The position numbers and the translations under genes were made by a program. Positions 29,744 through 38,295 of a stretch of 64,000 nt of DNA are shown here, in pieces. The notes below the pieces were generated by a model that worked only from the letters and a program-made list of their open reading frames with translations, was not told where the DNA came from and made no database searches. This stretch comes from Herbaspirillum huttiense (GTDB lineage: Bacteria; Pseudomonadota; Gammaproteobacteria; Burkholderiales; Burkholderiaceae_D): NCBI RefSeq assembly GCF_004367745.1, contig NZ_CP037993.1, positions 744,001-808,000 of the forward strand. Reading direction: 5' to 3'. Positions within the stretch are counted from its first letter, which is position 1. The number at the start of each line of letters is the position of its first letter.

Positions 29744-29834
29744 CACATCCATCCTTTCTGCGGTCTCCCGCCATGGGCCTGCGACAAAAACGGGCGCGAC
29801 TTTTCCTGCCGTTGCTGCTGGTGCTGCGCGCGCC

Positions 29835-30491
29835 CTAGAATTCCACGTCCAGTTCGTCGATGTCCTCCGGTTCCTTTTTGGCGGCGGTGATCCATTCCTG
29901 CATCTCCGGCATGGCCATGATGCGCTTGGCATAGGCGGTGCAGATGGGATCAAGTTTCACGTCATAGGTCATGAAGCGCGTCACCACCGGCGCATACATG
30001 GCATCGGCCATGGTGCGCTGTTCGCCGAACAGGAAAGGTCCGCCGTACTTGGCCAGACACTCCTTCCAGATGGTGGTGATGCGCACGATGTCGGCTTCGG
30101 CGCGGGACCACACCTTGAAGTTGGGGAAGTGGCCCTTGAGGTTCATCGGCAGCGCCGCGCGCAGGGCCGAGAAGCCCGAATGCATTTCGCCGCACACCGA
30201 GCGGCAATGCGCACGGGCGGCGAGGTCGGCCGGCAGCAGCTTGGCGCCGGGGCGGATTTCGTTGAGATATTCGGCAATGGCCAGCGTATCCCATACCAGT
30301 ACGTCGCCATGGTGGAGGCTGGGTACCAGGATGGAGGAAGACAGCAGCAGGATCTCTGCCCGTGCCGACGGGTCGTCCGGCGGCACGATGTCTTCCTCGA
30401 AAGAGAGCCCGGCGAACCTGGCCATGAGCCAGCCGCGCAGGGACCACGAGGAGTAGTTCTTGCTGGTGATGCGCAAAGTCGTCTTAGGCAT
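29835..30491 (-). CDS. glutathione S-transferase family protein
   Basis: A 218-residue cytosolic GST-like protein. The thioredoxin-like N-terminal domain has NYSSWSLRGWLMARFAGL, with Ser/Tyr near the glutathione site. LVPSLHHGDVLVWDTLAIAEYL carries the cis-Pro and the Asp-Thr (usually Glu-Ser) glutathione contacts. The C-terminal helical domain includes FLFGEQRTMADAMYAPVVTRF. AAGGA precedes the ATG. It may be a detoxification enzyme; the substrate is unknown. It is divergent from the PHB depolymerase gene. Confidence 0.88.
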   Translation of the reverse strand: MPKTTLRITSKNYSSWSLRGWLMARFAGLSFEEDIVPPDDPSARAEILLLSSSILVPSLHHGDVLVWDTLAIAEYLNEIRPGAKLLPADLAARAHCRSVCGEMHSGFSALRAALPMNLKGHFPNFKVWSRAEADIVRITTIWKECLAKYGGPFLFGEQRTMADAMYAPVVTRFMTYDVKLDPICTAYAKRIMAMPEMQEWITAAKKEPEDIDELDVEF

Positions 30492-30829
30492 GTCAGTCCT
30501 TTATCTGTTTTGTGCAGGTTGACTTTGGGCACGCGGCCGCGTGAGCGGCGGTGTCTTGTTCATGGTCATCATCTTCATCGTCCGCCCCGTCTGCGCTCGG
30601 GAAGGACACGGGCCACAGGAGCGGACCGCGTACCACTGCTTGCAAGGCTTGTGCCAGCTCGCGGGAACGGCAGGGCACGCACCGCCGGCATTTCCGCGCG
30701 GCCACCAATGTCTCCGGAAAACTCCCAAAAGCTGCGCGCAAGCGGGCTGGCGGCCCATCAATGGCACGACAATTGCATCGTCGCCATGGCGAGCGGACAC
30801 CAAAAAGAGACAACCGAGGGCGGCGCTTC
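30492..30829. other. divergent region between GST and phaZ genes
   Basis: 338 bases with no convincing small gene. The right part carries the sigma-54 promoter at 30762-30777. I could not identify a clear enhancer-binding site or IHF site upstream of it by eye. Confidence 0.4.
30762..30777 (+). promoter_or_regulatory. sigma-54 (RpoN) promoter for the PHB depolymerase gene
   Basis: TGGCACG-ACAA-TTGCA matches the -24/-12 consensus TGGCACG-N4-TTGCW at every fixed position, with the GG and GC pairs correctly spaced. It lies 53 bases before the gene start on the coding strand. This predicts activation by a bacterial enhancer-binding protein. Confidence 0.85.
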
Positions 30830-32056
30830 ATGATCAATACCTATCAGCTCTACCAGAACTACGCCGACGCCACCGATCCGCTGCGGGCCTGTGCCCGCAT
30901 GATGGCACCCCTGCTGGGGGCGACCTGGCCCGGCGTTCCGGTCAATCCGGCCTTGCGCAAGATGGCCTCGGCCTGCGAGGTTTTTGCGCGGACGCAATTG
31001 ACCCATGCGCGCCCGCCCTTCGAGATCGGCGAGGTGCTCGACGGCGGACGCACAATTGCGGTGCACGAGGAGGAAATCAGCGCCACGCCCTTCTGTGGCC
31101 TGCTGCATTTCCGCAAGGAAACCTCGGCCGTGCAGCCCAAGGTGCTGGTGGTGGCGCCCATGTCGGGCCACTTCGCCACGCTCTTGCGTGGCACCGTCAA
31201 GACCCTGTTGCGCGATCATGACGTCTACATCACCGACTGGCGCAATGCCCGCGATGTTGCCCTGGAGCACGGCCGTTTTGGCCTGGATGAATACGTTTCG
31301 CACGTGATCGGATTCCTCGCCGAGCTGGGCCCCGGTGCGCACCTGCTGGCGGTGTGCCAGCCGACCGTGGCCGCGCTGACCGCCGCCTCCGTGATGGCCG
31401 AGGACAATCATCCGGCCCAGCCGCGCACCATGACGCTCATGGCCGGGCCGCTCGACACCCGCGTCAATCCCACCGCCGTCAACGCGCTGGCCAAGAGCAA
31501 GCCGATCAGCTGGTTCGAGAAGAACATGATCAGCACCGTCCCGGCGCGCCATGGCGGGGCCGGGCGGCGCGTCTATCCTGGCTTCGTGCAGTTGAGCGCC
31601 TTCATGAACATGAACCTGAACCGCCACGTCGACGCCTTCCGCAAGCTGTATCACCATCTGGTCGAGGGCGAGGAGGCGCAGGCCGCGCAGATCAAGGATT
31701 TCTACGAAGAGTATTTCGCCATGGCCGACCTGCCGGCCGAGTTCTACCTGGAAACGGTGCGCACGGTCTTCCAGGAACACGCGCTGCCGCTGGGCAAGCT
31801 GACCTATCGCGAGCGCGTGGTCGATCCGCGCGCCATCCGCCGGACGGCGCTCTTTACCATCGAGGGTGAGAAGGACGATATCTGTGCGGTCGGCCAGACC
31901 GTGGTCGCACAGGAAATGTGCAGCAACATCCGGCCCTACATGCGCCTGCACCATGTTCAGACGGCCGTGGGGCATTACGGGGTCTTCAACGGACGGCGCT
32001 GGGACAACGAGATCTATCCGCGCCTGCGGGATTTCATTAACATGCATCACAGGTGA
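30830..32056 (+). CDS. phaZ: intracellular poly(3-hydroxybutyrate) depolymerase
   Basis: Degrades stored PHB granules to 3-hydroxybutyrate oligomers. The 408-residue product has the length and features of the PhaZ1 family of intracellular depolymerases. The nucleophile is a cysteine, Cys176, in LLAVCQPTVAAL instead of a lipase-box serine. Asp349 or Asp350 lies in EGEKDDICAVGQT, and His382 in TAVGHYGVFNGRRWD. The N-terminal MINTYQLYQNYADATDP is typical. The start at 30830 has GAGGGCGG upstream; the longer frame is not supported. It sits between the two modules of the ATP-grasp system but has no evident link to them. Confidence 0.93.
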   Translation: MINTYQLYQNYADATDPLRACARMMAPLLGATWPGVPVNPALRKMASACEVFARTQLTHARPPFEIGEVLDGGRTIAVHEEEISATPFCGLLHFRKETSAVQPKVLVVAPMSGHFATLLRGTVKTLLRDHDVYITDWRNARDVALEHGRFGLDEYVSHVIGFLAELGPGAHLLAVCQPTVAALTAASVMAEDNHPAQPRTMTLMAGPLDTRVNPTAVNALAKSKPISWFEKNMISTVPARHGGAGRRVYPGFVQLSAFMNMNLNRHVDAFRKLYHHLVEGEEAQAAQIKDFYEEYFAMADLPAEFYLETVRTVFQEHALPLGKLTYRERVVDPRAIRRTALFTIEGEKDDICAVGQTVVAQEMCSNIRPYMRLHHVQTAVGHYGVFNGRRWDNEIYPRLRDFINMHHR

Positions 32057-32083
32057 GCTTGCGGCGTGCTCACCAATGCGAGT

Positions 32084-32124
32084 GAAAAACTTAGTTTTCA
32101 GGATCGAAAGATTAAGTTTTTCTT
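32084..32124 (+). terminator. AT-rich hairpin after phaZ
   Basis: GAAAAACTTA (32084-32093) pairs with TAAGTTTTTC (32113-32122). The left arm includes the 12-mer AAACTTAGTTTT also found at 25493. The T-rich right arm could serve as a terminator for phaZ. Confidence 0.45.
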
Positions 32125-32294
32125 CCCCCGGCACTAACACTCTCACATACACTCACAACGAGGCAGCCCCAACCGGAAAGTCACCAGGAAAGTAATCAGG
32201 CGGTAAGAAAAACAAGGTATGCAGGAGATCTGCTCCGCATGTCGCCAACAACCAAGCCCCGCGCTTGACCATTTGCTTGTCGTAAAGGAATTCC

Positions 32295-35200
32295 ATGTCG
32301 ATCCACGTGGCCCTGAACCATGTCACCTCTTACAAGTACGACCGTGCCATCAACCTGGGTCCGCAAGTCATCCGCTTGCGTCCCGCCCCGCACAGCCGTA
32401 CCCGCATCCTGAGCTATTCGCTGCGCGTGCTGCCCGAGCCGCACTTCATCAACTGGCAGCAGGACCCGGAATCGAACTACCTGGCGCGCCTGGTGTTCCC
32501 GGAGAAGACCACCGAATTCAAGATCGAGGTCGACCTGGTGGCCGAGATGTCGGTCATCAATCCCTTCGATTTCTTCCTTGAACCCTATGCCGAGGAGTTT
32601 CCCTTCGAGTATGCCAAGGACCTGCAGAATGAACTGATGCCCTACCGGCAGAAGCTGCCGCTGTCGCCGCTGTTCGAAGAGTTCCTCAAGAGCATCCCGC
32701 GCGAGAAGGTCGGCAGCGCCAATTTCCTGGTGGCGCTGAACCAGAAGCTGGCCAATCACATCGGCTACACCATCCGCATGGAACCCGGCGTGCAGACGCC
32801 GGAAGAAACGCTGGAACTGAAATCCGGCTCCTGCCGCGATTCTTCCTGGCTGCTGGTGCAGTTGCTGCGCCACCTGGGGCTGGCGGCGCGCTTCGTGTCC
32901 GGCTACCTGATCCAGCTGACCGCCGACCAGAAGTCGCTCGATGGTCCCTCCGGTCCCGAGGCCGACTTCACCGACCTGCACGCCTGGTGCGAAGTCTATC
33001 TGCCCGGTGCCGGCTGGGTCGGGCTGGACCCGACCTCGGGCCTGTTCGCCGGGGAAGGCCACATCCCCTTGTCCTGCACGCCGGAACCGGCCTCGGCCGC
33101 GCCGGTCAGCGGCCTGGTCGATCCCTGCGAAGTGGAGTTCGAGCACCTGATGTCGGTCAAGCGCATCTGGGAAGCGCCGCGCGTGACCAAGCCCTACACC
33201 GAAGAGCAGTGGGCCGCCATCGAGAAGCTGGGCCACGCCATCGATGCCGACCTGCAGGCCAATGATGTGCGCCTGACCATGGGCGGCGAACCGACCTTCG
33301 TGTCGCTGGACCACCCGGATGAACCAGAATGGAATACCGCCGCCCTGGGTGCGACCAAGAAGCCGCTGGCCGCCGAGCTGTATCACCGCATGCGCGACAA
33401 GTATGCCGCGCAGGGCCTGCCGCATTTCGGCCAGGGCAAGTGGTATCCGGGCGAGCAGCTGCCGCGCTGGGCGCTCAATTGCTACTGGCGCCGCGATGGC
33501 GAACCGATCTGGCTGAATCCTGAATTGATCGGCGACGAGACCAAGCCCAACGTCAGCGACAAGATCGTCACCAGCCACTTCCTGCACCGCGTGGCACAGC
33601 GCCTGCAGGTGGATGGCAAGAACGTCTTCCCGGCTTATGAAGACGTGTTCTACTACATGTGGCGCGAGCGCCGCCTGCCGGGCAATGTCGATCCCTTTGA
33701 TTCGCGCGTGGATGACAAGCAGGAGCGCGAGCGCCTGATGAAGGTCTTCACGCAGGGCCTGCAGAGCGCGGTCGGCCATGTGCTGCCGCTGGCGCGCCGC
33801 GACGATGGCCGTGGCTGGCAGAGCGGGGCGTGGTTCCTGCGCAGCGAGCGCTGCTACCTGTATCCGGGTGATTCGCCGCTGGGCTATCGCCTGCCGCTGG
33901 ATTCGCTGCCCTGGGTCAAGGAGGGCGAGTATCCGGCCGTCTATCCGGCCGATCCGACCCAGGCCTTCCGCCCGCTGCCCAGCAGCGCCGAAATCCGCCG
34001 CCAGTTGGGCAGCCCGCAGGAGCCGGCTGCGCTCCTGAAGAAGGCGGCCAGCAGTGCGGCCGCCATTGGCGGTGAAGGCAAGGCGGCAGCGGTCACTACG
34101 GCCAACGCTGCCAATGCCGCCAACGCCGCTGCCACCAGCAGCGCGACCCAGTCCGTACCGGCCCCCTTCGAATCGGCCAACTGGCTGACCCGCACCGCCC
34201 TGTGCGCCGAGGTGCGCAATGGCGTGTTCTACCTGTTCATGCCGCCCTTGTCGCAACTGGAGCATTACCTCGAACTGGTGGCTGCCATCGAAGCGGTGGC
34301 CGAGGAACTGAAGCAGCCGGTACTTCTGGAAGGCTACGAGCCGCCGCACGATCCGCGCCTGCGCAAGTTCAGCGTCACGCCCGATCCCGGCGTGATCGAG
34401 GTCAACATCCAGCCGGCCAACAACTGGAGCGAACTGGTCGAGCAGACCACGCACCTGTACGACGCCGCGCGTGCCTCGCGCCTGACGACCGAAAAGTTCA
34501 TGCTCGACGGCCATCACTCCGGTACCGGCGGCGGCAATCACATGGTGCTGGGCGGCATCACGACCAGTGATTCCCCTTTCCTGCGCCGGCCCGATCTGTT
34601 GCGCAGCCTCATCTCGTACTGGCACAACCATCCTTCGCTGTCCTACCTGTTCTCGGGCATGTTCATCGGCCCGACCTCGCAGGCACCGCGCATCGATGAG
34701 GCGCGCAATGATTCGACGGTGGAAATCGAACTGGCCTTCAGCGAGATGGACAAGCAGGTCGCCAAGGGCGATTGCCCGCCCTGGCTGGTGGACCGCCTGC
34801 TGCGCAATCTGCTCATCGACGTCACCGGCAATACGCACCGCGCCGAGTTCTGCATCGACAAGATGTATTCGCCCGACAGTGCCACCGGCCGTCTTGGCTT
34901 GCTGGAATTGCGCGCTTTCGAAATGCCGCCGCACGCACGCATGAGCCTGACCCAGCAACTGCTGCTGCGCGGCCTGGTGGCGCGTTTCTGGAAGGAGCCC
35001 TACAAGCCGGCGCGCCTGGTGCGCTGGGGGACTGAACTGCATGACCGCTTCCTGCTGCCGCATTTCATCGAACAGGATTTCGCCGACGTGATGGCCGACA
35101 TGAACGAGGCCGGCTATCCGATGCGTGCCGAATGGTTCGCGCCGCACATGGAATTCCGCTGCCCCAAGATCGGCGACTATGCGGTCAAGGGCATGCAGGT

Positions 35201-35699
35201 CGAATTGCGCACCGCGCTCGAACCCTGGCACGTGCTGGGCGAGGAGAACAGCGGCGGCGGTACGGCGCGCTATGTGGATTCGTCGCTGGAACGGCTGCAG
35301 GTCAAGATCAGCGGCATGGCCTCCGATCGCTATGTGCTGACCTGCAATGGCGTCTCGGTGCCGCTGCAGCCCACCGGCATCGTCGGCCAGTTCGTGGCCG
35401 GCATCCGCTATCGGGCCTGGCAGCCGCCTTCGGCGCTGCATCCGACCATCCCGGTGGATTCGCCGCTGACCTTCGACCTGGTCGATACCTGGAATGGCCG
35501 CAGCCTGGGCGGTTGCCAGTATCACGTGGTGCATCCCGGCGGCCGCAACTACGAGACCTTCCCGGTCAATGCCTTCGAAGCGGAAAGCCGCCGCCTGGCG
35601 CGCTATTTCCGCATGAACCATACTCCGGGAAAATGGCAGGTCACCCCGGCGCGGGCGTCTATCGAGTTTCCTTTTACGTTAGACTTACGCTACTTCTAA
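32295..35699 (+). CDS. transglutaminase-like protease fused to a DUF2126 putative amidoligase
   Basis: A very large 1134-residue protein. Residues 1-95 are the bacterial transglutaminase N-terminal beta domain. The core has Cys180 in KSGSCRDSSWLLVQLL, His229 in DLHAWCEVYLPG and Asp245 in GLDPTSG, the cysteine-protease triad. From about residue 320 (RLTMGGEPTFVSL) to the end it matches DUF2126 (COG4196), a family proposed to be a glutamine-synthetase-fold ligase. An Ala/Asn-rich linker sits at about 580-620. AAAGGA precedes the ATG. It is followed by the ATP-grasp/alpha-E fusion and a second transglutaminase on the same strand. Substrate unknown. Confidence 0.9.
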   Translation: MSIHVALNHVTSYKYDRAINLGPQVIRLRPAPHSRTRILSYSLRVLPEPHFINWQQDPESNYLARLVFPEKTTEFKIEVDLVAEMSVINPFDFFLEPYAEEFPFEYAKDLQNELMPYRQKLPLSPLFEEFLKSIPREKVGSANFLVALNQKLANHIGYTIRMEPGVQTPEETLELKSGSCRDSSWLLVQLLRHLGLAARFVSGYLIQLTADQKSLDGPSGPEADFTDLHAWCEVYLPGAGWVGLDPTSGLFAGEGHIPLSCTPEPASAAPVSGLVDPCEVEFEHLMSVKRIWEAPRVTKPYTEEQWAAIEKLGHAIDADLQANDVRLTMGGEPTFVSLDHPDEPEWNTAALGATKKPLAAELYHRMRDKYAAQGLPHFGQGKWYPGEQLPRWALNCYWRRDGEPIWLNPELIGDETKPNVSDKIVTSHFLHRVAQRLQVDGKNVFPAYEDVFYYMWRERRLPGNVDPFDSRVDDKQERERLMKVFTQGLQSAVGHVLPLARRDDGRGWQSGAWFLRSERCYLYPGDSPLGYRLPLDSLPWVKEGEYPAVYPADPTQAFRPLPSSAEIRRQLGSPQEPAALLKKAASSAAAIGGEGKAAAVTTANAANAANAAATSSATQSVPAPFESANWLTRTALCAEVRNGVFYLFMPPLSQLEHYLELVAAIEAVAEELKQPVLLEGYEPPHDPRLRKFSVTPDPGVIEVNIQPANNWSELVEQTTHLYDAARASRLTTEKFMLDGHHSGTGGGNHMVLGGITTSDSPFLRRPDLLRSLISYWHNHPSLSYLFSGMFIGPTSQAPRIDEARNDSTVEIELAFSEMDKQVAKGDCPPWLVDRLLRNLLIDVTGNTHRAEFCIDKMYSPDSATGRLGLLELRAFEMPPHARMSLTQQLLLRGLVARFWKEPYKPARLVRWGTELHDRFLLPHFIEQDFADVMADMNEAGYPMRAEWFAPHMEFRCPKIGDYAVKGMQVELRTALEPWHVLGEENSGGGTARYVDSSLERLQVKISGMASDRYVLTCNGVSVPLQPTGIVGQFVAGIRYRAWQPPSALHPTIPVDSPLTFDLVDTWNGRSLGGCQYHVVHPGGRNYETFPVNAFEAESRRLARYFRMNHTPGKWQVTPARASIEFPFTLDLRYF
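34040..34150 (+). repeat. Ala/Asn/Ser-rich low-complexity linker within the DUF2126 protein
   Basis: Codes for an Ala-rich segment with repeated Asn-Ala-Ala units (AANAANAANAA-like) between the GSPQEPAALL and PAPFESANW segments. It interrupts the DUF2126 region and probably forms a flexible surface linker. Confidence 0.6.
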
Positions 35700-35792
35700 A
35701 ACTGAGCCGGGCGCGGCCCCGCGCCGCTTGCAAGGCGACACGCCGCACGGGACCTGCTCCCGGCGCGTGCGCCACCCGGCCGCCAATGACTT

Positions 35793-38294
35793 ATGCCCCA
35801 GCGTCTCCTGGAAAGCTATCCCGTCGCCAGCGATCGTTACGACGAGATGCTGGCGGCTGACGGCCGCCTGCGCCCGCACTGGCGAACGCTGATCGACCAG
35901 CTTGAAAACCTCTCGCCGGAGATGCTGCGCCGGCGCGCCAACGAGGTACGTGACGCCATCGCCTCCGATGGCGTGACCTACAACGTCTATGCCGACCCCA
36001 AGGGTGCCAACCGGCCCTGGGAACTGGACCTGCTGCCGCACCTGGTGTCCTCCGAAGAATGGGATTTCCTGGAACGTGCCGTGGCCCAGCGCGCACGGCT
36101 GATGAACGGCTTGCTCGCCGACATCTACGGCCCCCAGCACCTGATTGCCGAAGGTCTGCTGCCGCCCGCGCTGGTGTTCGGCCAGCACGGCTACCTGATG
36201 CCCTGCCACGGCTGGCAGCCGCCCGGTGGCGTGCATCTGCATGCGTATGCCATCGACCTGGCGCGCTCGGCCGACGGCACCTGGTGGGTCGTGTCGGACC
36301 GCACGCAAGGTCCGTCCGGTACCGGCTATGCCTTGCAGAACCGCCAGATCATGTCGCGCGCCATGCCGGAAGCGCTGCGCGACATGCACGTGGAGTCGCC
36401 GCACCGCTACTTCCACACCTTGCGCGCGATGTTGACGCGCCTGGCCCCGGCCCAGGGTGAAGTGCCGCTGATCGTGCTGCTCACGCCCGGCCCCTACAAC
36501 GAAACCTATTCCGAACACGCTTTCCTGGCGCACACGCTGGGCTTCCCGCTGGTGGAAGGGGTGGACCTGACGGTGCGCAGCGACCAGGTATTTTTGAAGA
36601 CCCTGAACGGCCTGCGCCGCGTGCACGCCATCCTGCGCCGCATGGACGATGACTATTGCGATCCGCTGGAACTGCGCGCCGATTCAGCCCTCGGTGTGCC
36701 GGGCCTGACGCAGGCTGCGCGACTGGGCAATGTGGTCATCGCCAATTCGCTGGGCAGCGGCGTGCTGGAATCGACCGCGCTGCACGGCTTCCTGCCGGCC
36801 ATCAACGAGCGCCTGTATGGCGAATCGCTGCTGCTGCCTTCGGTGGCGTCGTGGTGGTGCGGCGAAAAGCCGGCGCTCGATTACACACTGGCGCATCTGG
36901 ATGAACTGGTGATCGTGCCGGCGTTTTCTTCGATGCGCATGCAACCGGTATTCGGCCATACCGTCACGGGCACCGCGCGCCGCCGCCTGATCGAAAGCCT
37001 GCAACTGCAGCCGCACGCTTATGCCGCCCAGGAATGGGTGCGCCTGTCGCAAGCGCCGGTGATGTCGCGCAGCGGCGACTATCGTTTGATGAACCGCACC
37101 ATCAGCCTGCGCGTGTTTGCGGTGGCCGATGGCGAAGGTGGCTATCAGGTGATGCCGGGTGGATTGACGCGCGTGGCGCCACGCCAGCGGCGCGACGTGG
37201 TCTCGATGCAGCAGGGCGGTACCAGCAAGGATGTGTGGGTGCTGCGTGAAGAGGAGCGCCCGGACCCGGCCATGGCCGATGACGGCCATGGTGCAAAAAA
37301 CGTCACGGTCATCAGGGGCACGGTGGATGTGTCCTCGCACTCGGGTGAGAACCTGTTCTGGATGGGGCGCTATTCGGAGCGGGTGAAAAATCTCTCGCGC
37401 CTCTTGCGCACCACCCTGCAATACACCATGGATGGCCAGACCGAGAGCCGTGGCATGCTGGGCAGCGTGTCGTGGATCTGCAGCCAGCTCGGCGTGCAGA
37501 TGCCCAAATCCGAACCGCGTCCGACCATCACCGGCCTGCAGCAGAGCCTGCAGGCAGCCGTGGTCGATCCTTCGGCGCCGGTAAGCGTGGCCACGCAGTT
37601 GCGCCAGCTCGCCAATGCCGCCTACCAGGTGCGCGAACATCTGTCGCTGGACAACTGGCACGCCCTGACCAAGATGCCGGCCATGGTGCAGGAACGCATC
37701 AACACACCGGCCGCTGCACAGCATGTGCTGGGCAACGTCATCGATGCCTGCTCGGGCCTCGCCGGTCATGCGCTGGATGACATGACGCGCGATGCCGGCT
37801 GGCAGTTCCTGATGGTGGGCCGCCACATCGAACGCATGGCCAACATGGCGGCGCTCTTCGACAACTTCCTGCGCCTGCCGCCGCAGCGCCAGACGGCGGC
37901 ACTGTCGTGGCTGCTGGAGGCGGCCAGCAGCATCGTCACCTATCGCGTGCGCTATCGCCGCACGCCGGAGTGGCTGCCGGTGCTGCACCTGCTGGTGTTC
38001 GACGTCAGCAATCCGCATGGCATGGCCTACCAGTTCCGCATGCTGCAGCAATACATGGCCGAGATCGCCCAGCAGCTGGGCTTGCTGAGCATGACCATTC
38101 CTGCGCACCTGACCAGCCAGCTGGAGGCGATGAACCTGGCCGAGTTTGCGCACGATCATCCCAACGTCGCCGAGGCCAATGCGCGCCTGACGCAATTGAT
38201 GCGCGATGCCGTCAGCGGCGGCTACATGCTCTCGGATGATCTCTCGCGCCATTACTTCACGCCGCTGACCGCACCGGTCAGCCAGGGGGTATGA
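35793..38294 (+). CDS. circularly permuted ATP-grasp and alpha-E fusion protein
   Basis: An 833-residue fusion. Residues 1-490 are circularly permuted ATP-grasp (COG2308), with PWELDLLPHLV, TQGPSGTGYALQNRQ, ILRRMDDDYCDPLELRADSA and PGGLTRVAPRQRRD. Residues 515-830 are alpha-E (COG2307), with GENLFWMGRYSERVKNLSR and FLMVGRHIERMANMAALFD. At the place where the stand-alone paralogue has LVVKEVHGAGGYGM, this one has LVIVPAFSSMRMQPV, losing the Lys and the Gly-rich loop. It may therefore be regulatory or use another nucleotide contact. No strong ribosome binding site precedes the ATG; the gap from the previous gene is 93 bases. Confidence 0.88.
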   Translation: MPQRLLESYPVASDRYDEMLAADGRLRPHWRTLIDQLENLSPEMLRRRANEVRDAIASDGVTYNVYADPKGANRPWELDLLPHLVSSEEWDFLERAVAQRARLMNGLLADIYGPQHLIAEGLLPPALVFGQHGYLMPCHGWQPPGGVHLHAYAIDLARSADGTWWVVSDRTQGPSGTGYALQNRQIMSRAMPEALRDMHVESPHRYFHTLRAMLTRLAPAQGEVPLIVLLTPGPYNETYSEHAFLAHTLGFPLVEGVDLTVRSDQVFLKTLNGLRRVHAILRRMDDDYCDPLELRADSALGVPGLTQAARLGNVVIANSLGSGVLESTALHGFLPAINERLYGESLLLPSVASWWCGEKPALDYTLAHLDELVIVPAFSSMRMQPVFGHTVTGTARRRLIESLQLQPHAYAAQEWVRLSQAPVMSRSGDYRLMNRTISLRVFAVADGEGGYQVMPGGLTRVAPRQRRDVVSMQQGGTSKDVWVLREEERPDPAMADDGHGAKNVTVIRGTVDVSSHSGENLFWMGRYSERVKNLSRLLRTTLQYTMDGQTESRGMLGSVSWICSQLGVQMPKSEPRPTITGLQQSLQAAVVDPSAPVSVATQLRQLANAAYQVREHLSLDNWHALTKMPAMVQERINTPAAAQHVLGNVIDACSGLAGHALDDMTRDAGWQFLMVGRHIERMANMAALFDNFLRLPPQRQTAALSWLLEAASSIVTYRVRYRRTPEWLPVLHLLVFDVSNPHGMAYQFRMLQQYMAEIAQQLGLLSMTIPAHLTSQLEAMNLAEFAHDHPNVAEANARLTQLMRDAVSGGYMLSDDLSRHYFTPLTAPVSQGV

Positions 38295-38295
38295 C

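Noticed and set aside
32196..35621. 1141-codon minus-strand open frame
   Set aside because: It is the exact antisense shadow of the transglutaminase-DUF2126 gene and has no recognisable protein features.
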